A DNA stretch of 64,000 nucleotides, taken from assembly GCF_042686195.1 (NCBI RefSeq), contig NZ_JBHUOQ010000005.1:124001-188000 (forward strand), read 5' to 3'. Made by a program: the position numbers and the translations under genes. The DNA comes from Corticicoccus populi (GTDB taxonomy: Bacteria; Bacillota; Bacilli; Staphylococcales; Salinicoccaceae). The notes under the pieces are model-generated. The model was not told where the DNA came from and made no database searches. It worked only from the letters and a program-made list of their open reading frames with translations. Shown in pieces: positions 17,879-26,273 of the stretch (position 1 is its first letter; every line of letters starts with the position of its first letter).

Positions 17879-19279
17879 CTACGGCCAAAAATCAATCCAG
17901 CGCCAATACGTAAATGCGACCGCAATCATAATGATAACACTTGCAGCTGTAATATAAATACCCGGCTTTATAAAATCCTGCTGCGTCACTCTGCCGGTAC
18001 TTTCCACAACCACATTCGGCATCGTTTCAACGACCAGTATAAAACCGAGGAGGATAGATACAGCAGCGGCAACCGTCACCACTACAGGGTCAATCCCAGC
18101 CTCGAGCGACAGACTAATCAGAACCGGCACTAAAGTGACGACTGCAGTTTGTACATTAGTCACTCCGAGATGGTAAATTTGAGAGAAAATAATCACCAGT
18201 GGTACAGCAGTCCAAGGATTACTGAAAATATTAATCACTGTTTCTGTAAACAAAAGGTTCTCGAGTAATTCTATCGCACCTGACTCAACCAATGTATAAC
18301 CGAGAGACAGTGTCCCGCCTACCAGAAGAACTATTCCATAATTGATATTAATCATCTTATTCCACTCGACAATGCCGGTGATGGGCATCGACATCAGTAT
18401 TACAGCGAGCAGTGCTGCGAATGTTGGATGATACCCGTGCACTGATTCAGTCAGCCATATTAAAATAGTTACACCAAGAATGATGATACATTTCTTTTCA
18501 GATAAAGTTAATTTTCCGAGCTGCATGTATTTCTCTCTCATACTCTCTTGGAGACGGGGAAAAGTCTGAACTTCCGGCTTAAAACATTTCCAAAGTATAA
18601 ACATGACCGCAATTGCTAAAAGGAACCATATAGGGACAACATAAATAAACCACTCAACATAAGAAACAGAGGTTCCGAGATAGATTCTGAGCATCTCTAC
18701 AGCTAAAATATTTCCAACAGCAGCTGTTAATACAACGACACCACTGACATTGTTGCCGAATGCCGCACCGATATATAAAAGCTTACTGAAATTCGACTCT
18801 TTATCCGATTCTGTTTCTTTCACTATATTCTCCACAATCGGCAGCATCATTGAAGTTCTGACCGCCGTTGCGGGAATAAAAAATGCCTGAATTTGAATAA
18901 GGACAAAGTAACTGATAAAAATCCCTTTCGTTGTCCTGCCTGTAAGCGAAAGGAGCCCGTAGGTCATACGTTTAACCAGAAGCGTATGGTTCACGCCGAT
19001 TGCCATCATCATACCTGCAATGATTAAAAATGTCGCCGGTGAGCTGAAACCGCTGAATATCACTTCTGTTTCAACCGGGCGCATCACCATCAGCAGCATT
19101 ATCACAATAACCGACGTTAATTCCAGCGGGATTGGTGCGAATGCCCATAGGATCAGGCCGAAAACCATTACCGCAATTGTACTTCGTGCCGGCCACTCAA
19201 CAGAAGACGGTATCGTAAACAAAACCGCAGCAAAAAGAACCATTGCAGCAATTAGAATTATTTTCTGACTGTTGTTCAT
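17879..19279 (-). CDS. DASS (SLC13) family anion symporter
   Basis: A 466-residue polytopic protein of the divalent anion:sodium symporter group. It starts with a hydrophobic N-terminal helix and contains the paired re-entrant regions GNNVSGVVVLTAAVGN and YHLGVTNVQTAVVTL that replace the classical SNT motifs. Likely substrates are dicarboxylates or sulfate, but the altered SNT motifs make the specificity uncertain. AAAGGAG precedes the ATG. It stands alone, divergent from the zinc lipoprotein gene. Confidence 0.75.
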   Translation of the reverse strand: MNNSQKIILIAAMVLFAAVLFTIPSSVEWPARSTIAVMVFGLILWAFAPIPLELTSVIVIMLLMVMRPVETEVIFSGFSSPATFLIIAGMMMAIGVNHTLLVKRMTYGLLSLTGRTTKGIFISYFVLIQIQAFFIPATAVRTSMMLPIVENIVKETESDKESNFSKLLYIGAAFGNNVSGVVVLTAAVGNILAVEMLRIYLGTSVSYVEWFIYVVPIWFLLAIAVMFILWKCFKPEVQTFPRLQESMREKYMQLGKLTLSEKKCIIILGVTILIWLTESVHGYHPTFAALLAVILMSMPITGIVEWNKMININYGIVLLVGGTLSLGYTLVESGAIELLENLLFTETVINIFSNPWTAVPLVIIFSQIYHLGVTNVQTAVVTLVPVLISLSLEAGIDPVVVTVAAAVSILLGFILVVETMPNVVVESTGRVTQQDFIKPGIYITAASVIIMIAVAFTYWRWIDFWP

Positions 19280-19372
19280 AAATAACGCTCCTTTGCCTGC
19301 TTAAAAACGGTGTATTATGTTAATTATAAACGATTCATGAAGAATTATTACCCTTATGCAGTATAAAAATAT

Positions 19373-19401
19373 TGATGAAACGTAATGATTTCGATATAAT
19401 A
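19373..19401 (+). promoter_or_regulatory. Sigma-A promoter of the zinc lipoprotein gene
   Basis: TTGATG at 19373-19378, 17-base spacer, TATAAT at 19396-19401. The spacer is almost entirely filled by a Zur-type operator. Confidence 0.75.
19378..19398 (+). promoter_or_regulatory. Zur-type zinc operator
   Basis: The core CGTAAT-G-ATTTCGAT (19382-19396) matches the Firmicutes Zur box TCGTAATnATTACGA except for one changed base in each half. Over the 21-base site I count 16 of 20 informative positions matching. It covers the spacer and enters the -10, so bound Zur would block RNA polymerase. The downstream gene encodes a zinc-binding lipoprotein, which fits. Confidence 0.7.
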
Positions 19402-19432
19402 AGCAGGCATATTAAATTGAAGGAGTTTCCTG

Positions 19433-20386
19433 ATGAAAAAAATAACTATTTTACCGTTGATAACGGTATTGATGATTATACTGTCTGCATGCAGCAACGG
19501 CTCTGATTCAGCCGGCAGTGATGATAAAATTAAAATCTATACAACTGTATTCCCTCTCACAAGTTTCGCTGAACAGATCGGCGGAGATACTGTCGAAGTT
19601 GAGTCTATATATCCAAACGGTGTTGATGTCCATACGTATGAACCAACACAAAAAGATATGATTGAATATGCAGACGGCGACTTATTTATCTTCACTTCTG
19701 AATCACTTGATTCCGTTTCAGAAAGTATCAAATCTTCTATAGAAGAAGATACAAATTTTCTTGCAGCTGCGGATAACATCTCAGAAGAAGAATTTTTAGA
19801 GCACAGTCATGATCACGATGACCATGAACATGATGAAGGGCATGAAGATGAACACGGACACCATCATGAGTCCGGGGACCCCCATGTCTGGCTGGATCCT
19901 GTATTCTCAAAATCTATGGCCGAATCCATTAAAGATGAGTTGATTAAATTAAACCCTGATGAAGAAGCACTGTACACTGAGAATTTTAATACACTTTCTT
20001 CGGATCTTGATGACATTGACCAGTCACTAACAGACATTACTGATAATGCCGTAAGAGACAGTGTCTATATCTCACATGAATCCATCGGTTATTTAGCAGA
20101 CCGCTACCATTTCAACCAGGTCGGAATGAGCGGTATCAACAATGAAGAGCCGAGCCAGAATCAGCTGACTGAAATGATAGATGAAATTGAAGAGAATGAC
20201 GTATCCTATATTTTATATGAACAGAACATTCCGTCACGCATTGCAGAATCCATCCAAAAAGAAACAGGCACTGAGATGCTTCCATTCCATAACCTCTCTG
20301 TGCTGACTGATGAAGATGATCAAAATGCAACATATCAATCTATCATGAATGAAAACATTGATACTTTGGAACAGGCACTGAATTAA
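19433..20386 (+). CDS. Zinc ABC transporter substrate-binding lipoprotein (AdcA/ZnuA type)
   Basis: Captures zinc at the cell surface for an ABC importer. Lipoprotein signal with LSAC and Cys20. A histidine/acid-rich loop spans residues 124-145 (HSHDHDDHEHDEGHEDEHGH), and the metal-site histidines are VHTYEPT (H68), DPHVWLDP (H151) and the SHESIGY region. 317 residues, so it has the ZnuA domain but no C-terminal lipocalin-like ZinT domain of full AdcA. The permease and ATPase genes are not in this window. Regulated by Zur, judging from the promoter. Confidence 0.9.
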   Translation: MKKITILPLITVLMIILSACSNGSDSAGSDDKIKIYTTVFPLTSFAEQIGGDTVEVESIYPNGVDVHTYEPTQKDMIEYADGDLFIFTSESLDSVSESIKSSIEEDTNFLAAADNISEEEFLEHSHDHDDHEHDEGHEDEHGHHHESGDPHVWLDPVFSKSMAESIKDELIKLNPDEEALYTENFNTLSSDLDDIDQSLTDITDNAVRDSVYISHESIGYLADRYHFNQVGMSGINNEEPSQNQLTEMIDEIEENDVSYILYEQNIPSRIAESIQKETGTEMLPFHNLSVLTDEDDQNATYQSIMNENIDTLEQALN

Positions 20387-20387
20387 G

Positions 20388-20426
20388 AAAAACGCTGATG
20401 AGGAATATCTCATCAGCGTTTTTTTA
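20388..20426 (+). terminator. Terminator of the zinc lipoprotein gene
   Basis: AAAACGCTGATGAG / CTCATCAGCGTTTT stem followed by a T run; probably bidirectional, also serving the small gene at 20429. Confidence 0.9.
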
Positions 20427-20428
20427 AT

Positions 20429-20584
20429 CTAAACTTTCTCTTTTAAAGACTCCGTGAATTCCTTAATCTCATCCACATCTCTTTTAAGTAAAAATCCAAT
20501 GACAACAATTAAAACTGTAAACAGTGCCAGACCGATTACAAGCAGTTTAAATATAAAGCCGAGCAGTCCTTTAATTAAATCCAT
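20429..20584 (-). CDS. 51-residue single-pass membrane protein, unknown
   Basis: An open frame with a very good ribosome site (AAGGAGGAG, 8-10 bases before ATG 20584). The product starts MDLIKGLLGFIFKLLVIGLA, has one long hydrophobic helix (about residues 5-33), then a charged tail (KRDVDEIKEFTESLKEKV). It ends at the terminator shared with the zinc lipoprotein gene. No family recognised. Confidence 0.7.
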   Translation of the reverse strand: MDLIKGLLGFIFKLLVIGLALFTVLIVVIGFLLKRDVDEIKEFTESLKEKV

Positions 20585-20699
20585 TTGATATCTCCTCCTT
20601 TTTCAGTCGTTATTTATACCCGTTTCTGCAAAAATAAATTCATTTTCAGAAAATATTTTTCATAATATTTTCTTAGTCTTCCGGTAATACGAATCCTGT

Positions 20700-21101
20700 T
20701 TATGCTTTTTTGCCGGATGCGATAAGTTCAATTGCCGGAATATCCGCCGGTGCCCAGTCTAAAGTATGAATATCCTCCCGCTTCAGCCACTTCATATCAA
20801 CGTGTTCATATAGTTTAATTTCTCCTGAAATGACTTCTGAATAATATGTGGTCAGCTCAACCACTCCAAAATCATACTCATATGTTGTCGTGATTATTTT
20901 ATCCTTCACATCAATCCGGCAGCCCATCTCTTCATCCAGCTCGCGGATAAGCGCTTCTGATGCAGACTCACCGTCTTCTATCTTTCCTCCCGGGAACTCC
21001 CATTTCAATGCTAAATTTTTACCTTCAGGACGCTGGGCACAGAGCACTTTGTCATCTTTATCCAGAATGACTGCCCCAACGACTCGAATATGCTTCTTCA
21101 T
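20700..21101 (-). CDS. Nudix (MutT-type) nucleoside triphosphate pyrophosphohydrolase
   Basis: A 133-residue Nudix protein, probably cleaning oxidised or unwanted NTPs. The Nudix box GGKIEDGESASEALIRELDE continuing EMG is at about residues 38-60 and has all catalytic glutamates. The N-terminus IRVVGAVILDKDDKVLCAQR is typical of the (d)NTP pyrophosphohydrolase subgroup. It lies 22 bases after the Fe-ADH gene on the same strand and may be cotranscribed. Confidence 0.85.
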   Translation of the reverse strand: MKKHIRVVGAVILDKDDKVLCAQRPEGKNLALKWEFPGGKIEDGESASEALIRELDEEMGCRIDVKDKIITTTYEYDFGVVELTTYYSEVISGEIKLYEHVDMKWLKREDIHTLDWAPADIPAIELIASGKKA

Positions 21102-21123
21102 CTCAATATGCCTCCAAATTAAC

Positions 21124-22233
21124 TTATATCTTTTCTTTTAAAAATTGAACCAGCTCATCTTTTGTGAGCTGTGCAATATTATTTTTCATATTTGCAGGTT
21201 CTAAACTTTTTTCTGCAATGATTTCCACATCATCTTCCGGAATATTAAAATCCGATAATTTAAGTCCGAGACCCATTTCTTTCTTCAGCTCATTGAAGCG
21301 TTCTGCAAGGTGCGCTGCTGAATAAAATCCTATGTCTTTGGCATGCGCGTTCAGTTTTGGATTCACTTCCGCATTAATCACAAACCACTGATCCATTGAA
21401 AATGCACAGGCTTCACCGTGCGGCACATCGTAATGTGAGGTTAAATAATAACTCATCGCGTGAGAACCTGATGTACCTGTCTGGGAAAATGCGACTCCTG
21501 CCATCATACTTGCGAGTGCCATTTCTTCCCGCGCCTTTTTATTTCCGGGTTCATGAAATGCAGTCAAAAGATTTTGAAAGGCAATTTTTGATGCCCGGAT
21601 GGCGAGTGCATCTGACATTGGATTGTTTTTTACAGAACCAAGACAATCCAGTGCATGGCACAGCACATCTATCCCCGAAACTGCAGTAGTTTTTTCAGGA
21701 CATGTAATCGTAAGCTCAGGGTCGACAACTGCCGCTTCAGGATATAATCCCGGACCAATCAGAGGGACTTTAAGACCAAGAGCTTTGTTACTGATAATAC
21801 TTGATGCAGTCACCTCGGAAGCGGATCCGCTTGTCGTCGGTATCGCAATTACCGGCAGTGCATAAGTAAAATCCTGATGATTTAACAGATCAATCACTTC
21901 AACATTCTGCACATAACCTGCTGCAGCTGCTTTTGCTGCATCCATGGTCGATCCCCCGCCGATTGCAATCACGGCTTCTGCATCCTGTGCCTTTAATTCA
22001 TCAATGACCGCCTCGACATTTTCAATGGTCGGGTTTGGTTCAATGCCCGTAACAACAGCTTTTACAGCATCACCGAGCATAGACTCTATTAACGCGGCAG
22101 TGCCGTTTTTCACCTGCGAATTCGAGGCAACAACAACATATTTCTGATAACCGTATGGTTCAAGAATTGCGTCCAGCCTGGAAAATTCACCTTCCCCAAA
22201 ATGAATATTTACTGGATGATTAAATGTGAACAT
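21124..22233 (-). CDS. Iron-containing alcohol dehydrogenase
   Basis: Group III (Fe-ADH) NAD(P)-dependent oxidoreductase, 369 residues. AIGGGSTMDAAKAAA forms the dinucleotide loop, and the metal ligands fall in DVLCHALDC, HAMSYYLTSHYDVPHGEACA. I chose ATG 22233 because AGGAGG is 7 bases upstream; the ATG at 22239 abuts the ribosome site. Substrate unknown; butanol, lactaldehyde and other dehydrogenases share this fold. Confidence 0.85.
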   Translation of the reverse strand: MFTFNHPVNIHFGEGEFSRLDAILEPYGYQKYVVVASNSQVKNGTAALIESMLGDAVKAVVTGIEPNPTIENVEAVIDELKAQDAEAVIAIGGGSTMDAAKAAAAGYVQNVEVIDLLNHQDFTYALPVIAIPTTSGSASEVTASSIISNKALGLKVPLIGPGLYPEAAVVDPELTITCPEKTTAVSGIDVLCHALDCLGSVKNNPMSDALAIRASKIAFQNLLTAFHEPGNKKAREEMALASMMAGVAFSQTGTSGSHAMSYYLTSHYDVPHGEACAFSMDQWFVINAEVNPKLNAHAKDIGFYSAAHLAERFNELKKEMGLGLKLSDFNIPEDDVEIIAEKSLEPANMKNNIAQLTKDELVQFLKEKI

Positions 22234-22281
22234 GAACATTCCTCCTTGATGTCATTATACTATTTTTTAATGGATACAATA

Positions 22282-22311
22282 GAAAAAGCACCTCAAAAGG
22301 TGCTTTTTTCT
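22282..22311 (-). terminator. Terminator of nagE
   Basis: AAAAAGCACCT / AGGTGCTTTTT stem immediately after the nagE stop codon. Confidence 0.9.
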
Positions 22312-22312
22312 A

Positions 22313-23794
22313 TTACATATTCTTCTTCATCGCTTCAGCAACATGTTCCACTTCCGTACCGACAATCACCTGTATGTTTGTCTTTCCGGGATGAACAATT
22401 CCATGAATACCCGAGCTTTTAATTCTCGCTTCATCTATTACTGCTTTATCCCGCACATTAATACGGAGACGCGTAGTACAGTAATCCAGTGTTTCAATAT
22501 TTTCTTTGCCGCCGAGACCTTCAAGAATAATATTTGCTTTTCTGGCGTATTTATCAGCAGGTGCACCTTGTGCTGCTGTTTCTTCGGAAGTGCCGGCTGA
22601 TTCATTTTCTTCAAGAATTGACGCGTCACGTCCCGGTGTAATCAAATCGAATTTAGTGATGATTATTCTAAACAGTACATAATAGATTGCAAAGAACACC
22701 AGTCCCTGCAGAATGAGCATATAAGGCTGATTCGCAATCGGGTTGAATGAGCTCAGGAAGAAATCAATAAATCCTGCGCTGAATGAAAATCCTGCTGTCC
22801 ACTCAAATGTCGCTGCGATAAACATTGACACCCCTGTAAGCAGTGCATGGACCACATACAATAACGGTGCAAGGAACATAAATGAGAACTCAAGCGGTTC
22901 TGTAACCCCTGTTAAAAATGCTGTGACAGCTGTTGCCATTAATACTGATGCTGCCGCTTTTCTATACTGTGTTTTCGCTGTATGATACATCGCAAGAGCC
23001 GCCCCCGGCAGACCGAACATCATAATCGGGAAGAAGCCGGCCTGATAACGTCCGGTTAAACCTTTTTCTCCTTCACCTGCAAGGAAGTTTCCGATATCGT
23101 TAATTCCCACTGTATCAAACCAGAATACTGAGTTTAGTGCGTGATGAAGTCCTGTCGGAATTAACAATCTGTTAAAGAAGCCGTACAAGCCGGCACCTGT
23201 CGCACCAAGTCCGCTGATCCACTGTCCAAAATTAAATAACAGTGTATAGAAAACCGGCCATACAAACAACAGTACCGCAACCACAAGAATCATTGTAAAT
23301 GCGGCAATAATCGGCACTGCGCGTCTGCCGCTGAAAAATGACAGATAATCCGGCAGTTTCACTTCACTGAATCTGTTGTACAACGCCGCTGAAATCAGTC
23401 CAGTGACGATACCGATTAATACGTTATTATTAATAACATTAAATGCGGCATTCACCTCTTCCACCGCAATCCCCTGCAGTGCTGCAACATTTTCCGGCTG
23501 CAGCATGGATGTTACAACTGTAAATGATACCAGCCCTGCAACTGCTGCCGCACCGCTCTTGTCTTTTGACATACCGAATGCGAGACCTACCGCAAACAAT
23601 ATAGCGAGCGCATCCAGTATTGCGAGCCCTGCGGACTGGATAAACCCGACAATCACGTTTAAATATTCCCATCCTATAAAATAATCATTGACCGCAACAA
23701 GTATGAATCCGATACCGACAAGCAGTGCTGCTGCCGGCAGTACTGATACAGGAAACATAAATGAGCGCCCCATGTTTTGAATATACTTAAGCAT
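22313..23794 (-). CDS. nagE: PTS N-acetylglucosamine-type EIICB
   Basis: Phosphotransferase permease taking up and phosphorylating an amino sugar, probably N-acetylglucosamine because it is divergent from nagA. 493 residues: EIIC membrane domain (about 1-370, with LLIPTGLHHALNSVFWF) then an EIIB domain whose phosphorylated Cys is residue 439 (LDYCTTRLRI). No EIIA domain is fused, so a separate EIIA-Glc must serve it. GGGGAGG lies 7 bases before the ATG. Confidence 0.88.
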   Translation of the reverse strand: MLKYIQNMGRSFMFPVSVLPAAALLVGIGFILVAVNDYFIGWEYLNVIVGFIQSAGLAILDALAILFAVGLAFGMSKDKSGAAAVAGLVSFTVVTSMLQPENVAALQGIAVEEVNAAFNVINNNVLIGIVTGLISAALYNRFSEVKLPDYLSFFSGRRAVPIIAAFTMILVVAVLLFVWPVFYTLLFNFGQWISGLGATGAGLYGFFNRLLIPTGLHHALNSVFWFDTVGINDIGNFLAGEGEKGLTGRYQAGFFPIMMFGLPGAALAMYHTAKTQYRKAAASVLMATAVTAFLTGVTEPLEFSFMFLAPLLYVVHALLTGVSMFIAATFEWTAGFSFSAGFIDFFLSSFNPIANQPYMLILQGLVFFAIYYVLFRIIITKFDLITPGRDASILEENESAGTSEETAAQGAPADKYARKANIILEGLGGKENIETLDYCTTRLRINVRDKAVIDEARIKSSGIHGIVHPGKTNIQVIVGTEVEHVAEAMKKNM

Positions 23795-23876
23795 ATTCCA
23801 TTCCTCCCCTTGTTTATAATTATGTATTAAAATTTTGTTTTACTGCACCTTTAATATAACATTTTTACAATTCATA

Positions 23877-23897
23877 AAGTATATTAATTTTATACTT
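23877..23897. promoter_or_regulatory. Inverted repeat between nagE and nagA
   Basis: AAGTATA, seven bases, TATACTT: perfect arms. It overlaps the probable -35 region of nagE (TATATT-type -10 at about 23851-23856 on the minus strand). It does not resemble the B. subtilis NagR site. Candidate operator for an amino-sugar repressor. Confidence 0.45.
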
Positions 23898-24001
23898 ACA
23901 TGCAGAATAATGATTAATTAATTGACAATTTATGATATGAATTTTTTATTTAAAAAGAGTATAATTTAAGGCGACTATAAAAGAATATGAGGGATTATAT
24001 C

Positions 24002-25144
24002 ATGCAATTACTAATTAAAAATGTGAATATTGTCACCCATGAACAGATTCTCTGGGATCACTGGCTGCTGATTGAAGATTCTAAAATAAAAGCAATCGGC
24101 TCAGGTGCTCACCCCGAATCGGACCGGACGATAGACGGAGAAAATCATTTTATGCTTCCCGGGGCAGTCGACCAGCATATTCACGGTGCTTTCGGGGTGG
24201 ATGCGATGGATGCCGATGAAAATTACATTCATAAAATCAGCAGTCATCTGCCTTCTACAGGGGTCACTTCATTTCTTGCGACAACTATGACGGCACCGCT
24301 TGAAAATGTTGAAAAAGCTTTAAAAAACCTGCAGGATTATCGTTATGAATCCGGCGCCGAAATGCTCGGTATCCACCAGGAAGGACCGTTTATCTCAAAG
24401 AAACACCCCGGAGCGCAGGATCCGGCACACATTAGTCCTCTGGATCATACAAAACTTAAGGCACTCCAGGAAATTTCCGGTAACAAAATACGTCTGATGA
24501 CCTATGCACCCGAAGAGGATAAGGACGGCCGTTTTCTTAAGGAAATGAACGCGTTGAATATTATTCCGTCTGCCGGACATACAGATGCCACCTTCGAGGA
24601 GCTGACTCATGCACATCAAAACGGCATGCAGAATATTACACATCTATATAACGGCATGCGCGGGCTGCACCACAGAGAACCGGGCGTTGTAGGATTCAGC
24701 TATCTCGGTGATGCCAATGTGGAAATCATTGCTGACGGGATTCATTCCCTGCCTGTCATGGTGAACCTTGCATACAAAAACATTACTTCCGACAGAATGA
24801 TTTTAATTACTGATGCCATGCGTGCACAGGGCCTCCCTGACGGCGTTTATGATTTAGGCGGTCAGGATGTTCATGTTAAAGGCAATGAAGCACGGCTTGC
24901 TTCCGGTTCTCTTGCCGGAAGTGTACTGACAATGGACCAGGCGGTCAAAAATATGTTTGAATTCACTGACTGCGGCTGGATTGATATTGTTAAAATGACC
25001 GCATACAACACTGTGAAAACATTAGGAATAGCTGCTGAAAAAGGAGTTATAAAAGAAGGCGCTGATGCTGACTTAGTTCTTTACAATGATCAGCATATGC
25101 TGATGAAAACTTTTATCCGCGGTGAAGAAGTATACAGTAAGTAA
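24002..25144 (+). CDS. nagA: N-acetylglucosamine-6-phosphate deacetylase
   Basis: Deacetylates GlcNAc-6-P to glucosamine-6-P, the step between NagE and NagB. Amidohydrolase motifs: DQHIHGAFG, HQEGPFIS, AGHTDAT and HLYNGM. I chose ATG 24002 because GAGGGA is 7 bases upstream; an in-frame ATG at 23987 has no ribosome site. 380 residues. A TATAAT at 23960-23965 is a possible -10. Confidence 0.93.
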   Translation: MQLLIKNVNIVTHEQILWDHWLLIEDSKIKAIGSGAHPESDRTIDGENHFMLPGAVDQHIHGAFGVDAMDADENYIHKISSHLPSTGVTSFLATTMTAPLENVEKALKNLQDYRYESGAEMLGIHQEGPFISKKHPGAQDPAHISPLDHTKLKALQEISGNKIRLMTYAPEEDKDGRFLKEMNALNIIPSAGHTDATFEELTHAHQNGMQNITHLYNGMRGLHHREPGVVGFSYLGDANVEIIADGIHSLPVMVNLAYKNITSDRMILITDAMRAQGLPDGVYDLGGQDVHVKGNEARLASGSLAGSVLTMDQAVKNMFEFTDCGWIDIVKMTAYNTVKTLGIAAEKGVIKEGADADLVLYNDQHMLMKTFIRGEEVYSK

Positions 25145-25147
25145 AAC

Positions 25148-25182
25148 AACGCCCGTCTCAAAATTAACTTTGAGACGGGTGT
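25148..25182. terminator. Bidirectional terminator between nagA and zinc-ribbon gene
   Basis: AACGCCCGTCTCAAA pairs with TTTGAGACGGGTGTT (one G-T pair); serves the convergent genes on both sides. Confidence 0.75.
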
Positions 25183-25186
25183 TATT

Positions 25187-25501
25187 TTATCGTTTCTTTA
25201 TATTATAGTCATACTTTTTAAAACGAAGTGTGAACGGGAGAAAGAGGAAGAGATATGCTATTAACAGTAAGGCACTGAGTGTGATTGACACATTAATGGA
25301 TAAGTGCCAGATTGGTATCAAAACAAACACAAATGCCGCCACTAAAAGTATCGCGATGTAATCATAAATGATTGTTAACGTAGACGGTTCAATATATGAC
25401 TTACATTCAGGGCATTTAATACGGGTTCTCGGCTTCAACGAATACCCAAGCACCTTTTCTTTATATGTCCATTGATGCTTACAAAACGGGCATGTCCCCA
25501 T
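25187..25501 (-). CDS. Zinc-ribbon membrane protein (TIGR04104-type)
   Basis: A 104-residue protein with CPFC at residues 4-7 and CPEC 22 residues later, forming a likely zinc ribbon. Two hydrophobic helices follow (YDYIAILLVAAFVFVLIPIW and ITLSALLLIAYLFLFLPF) and a basic tail. This matches the putative zinc finger family named for its CxxC spacing. Function unknown. Confidence 0.7.
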   Translation of the reverse strand: MGTCPFCKHQWTYKEKVLGYSLKPRTRIKCPECKSYIEPSTLTIIYDYIAILLVAAFVFVLIPIWHLSINVSITLSALLLIAYLFLFLPFTLRFKKYDYNIKKR

Positions 25502-25575
25502 ACTTTATCCTCCAATTTTCATATCTTATCTAATTATAAAATACTCACTCAAATAGTTAAAGTTCTCTTTAATAC

Positions 25576-25604
25576 TAAAAGCCCGCATCTTATAAAGATA
25601 CGGG
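25576..25604 (-). terminator. Terminator of the MTH1187-family gene
   Basis: CCCGTATCTT / AAGATGCGGG stem then CTTTTAGT on the minus strand. Confidence 0.7.
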
Positions 25605-25619
25605 AGAAAGTTCATTTAA

Positions 25620-25928
25620 CTATTCGTTTTCATCAAACTCATAATAGTCTGCGAGTAATGATTTAATTTTTATATCATCACTTTCCGACTGGATCAGTTT
25701 AATATTTGAAATCACTTCATCACAGCCCTCGTCAGCGAGATGTGCATTCAGTCTCTTTACTAAATTCAACAACTCATCGAGCGTACCTTCCACTGTCGTT
25801 TCCGTCGGTCCGACAAAATGAGTCATACCGCTGTTTTCAATAATCTCAATACTGCTTGATATATATGAAAATTTGTCACTGTTTCCCGGATGGTGCGGCA
25901 GCAGCTGAATTGACATTGTATAGTTCAT
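25620..25928 (-). CDS. MTH1187/YkoF-like thiamine-binding family protein
   Basis: A 102-residue protein of the UPF0045 (DUF77) family: MNYTMSIQLLPHHPG at the start and MTHFVGPTETTVEGTLDEL in the middle. Characterised relatives bind thiamine or HMP; no thiamine gene is nearby, so that role is only inferred. ATG 25928 has GGGGGA 9 bases upstream; an upstream ATG at 25952 does not. Confidence 0.75.
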   Translation of the reverse strand: MNYTMSIQLLPHHPGNSDKFSYISSSIEIIENSGMTHFVGPTETTVEGTLDELLNLVKRLNAHLADEGCDEVISNIKLIQSESDDIKIKSLLADYYEFDENE

Positions 25929-26026
25929 AGTTTCATTTCCCCCTGTAAACATTCTATATTTATCTCTTTATATGATAACATGAGAATAAGTGATTTTTCT
26001 ATCAATCGAATAATGAGGTGATTTAT

Positions 26027-26212
26027 TTGGATGCTAAATCTATGAAATGGCTTAATTTCATACTCACGTTAATCGCTGTAGGTGCGATTTACTATTTCCT
26101 TAATGATTCAATACCGTCAGGATTCAAAATTCCGTTCGTCATTGCGCTTATTCTGATTGCTGCACTATCCCTGCTTGTCGTTTTCAAGCGGGAAAACACT
26201 GATGAACGTTAG
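26027..26212 (+). CDS. Small two-helix membrane protein, unknown
   Basis: About 61 residues with two hydrophobic helices (LNFILTLIAVGAIYYFL and IPFVIALILIAALSLLVVF) and a charged end. The start is probably TTG 26027, 5 bases after GAGGTGA; GTG 26018 and ATG 26042 are alternatives. A hairpin follows. No family recognised. Confidence 0.55.
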   Translation: MDAKSMKWLNFILTLIAVGAIYYFLNDSIPSGFKIPFVIALILIAALSLLVVFKRENTDER

Positions 26213-26230
26213 ACAGCGTTCATCAGTTTA
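26199..26230 (+). terminator. Hairpin at the end of the small membrane protein gene
   Basis: CTGATGAACG / CGTTCATCAG stem overlapping the stop codon, followed by only TTTAAAT, so its strength is doubtful. Confidence 0.45.
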
Positions 26231-26273
26231 AATATTCGTTCACTGCCGGCACTGTCTTCGTATCAGACATTCC

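Noticed and set aside
23960..23965. TTGACA at about 23922 as the -35 of nagA
   Set aside because: It is 32 bases from the TATAAT at 23960, too far for sigma-A; only the -10 is kept as possible.
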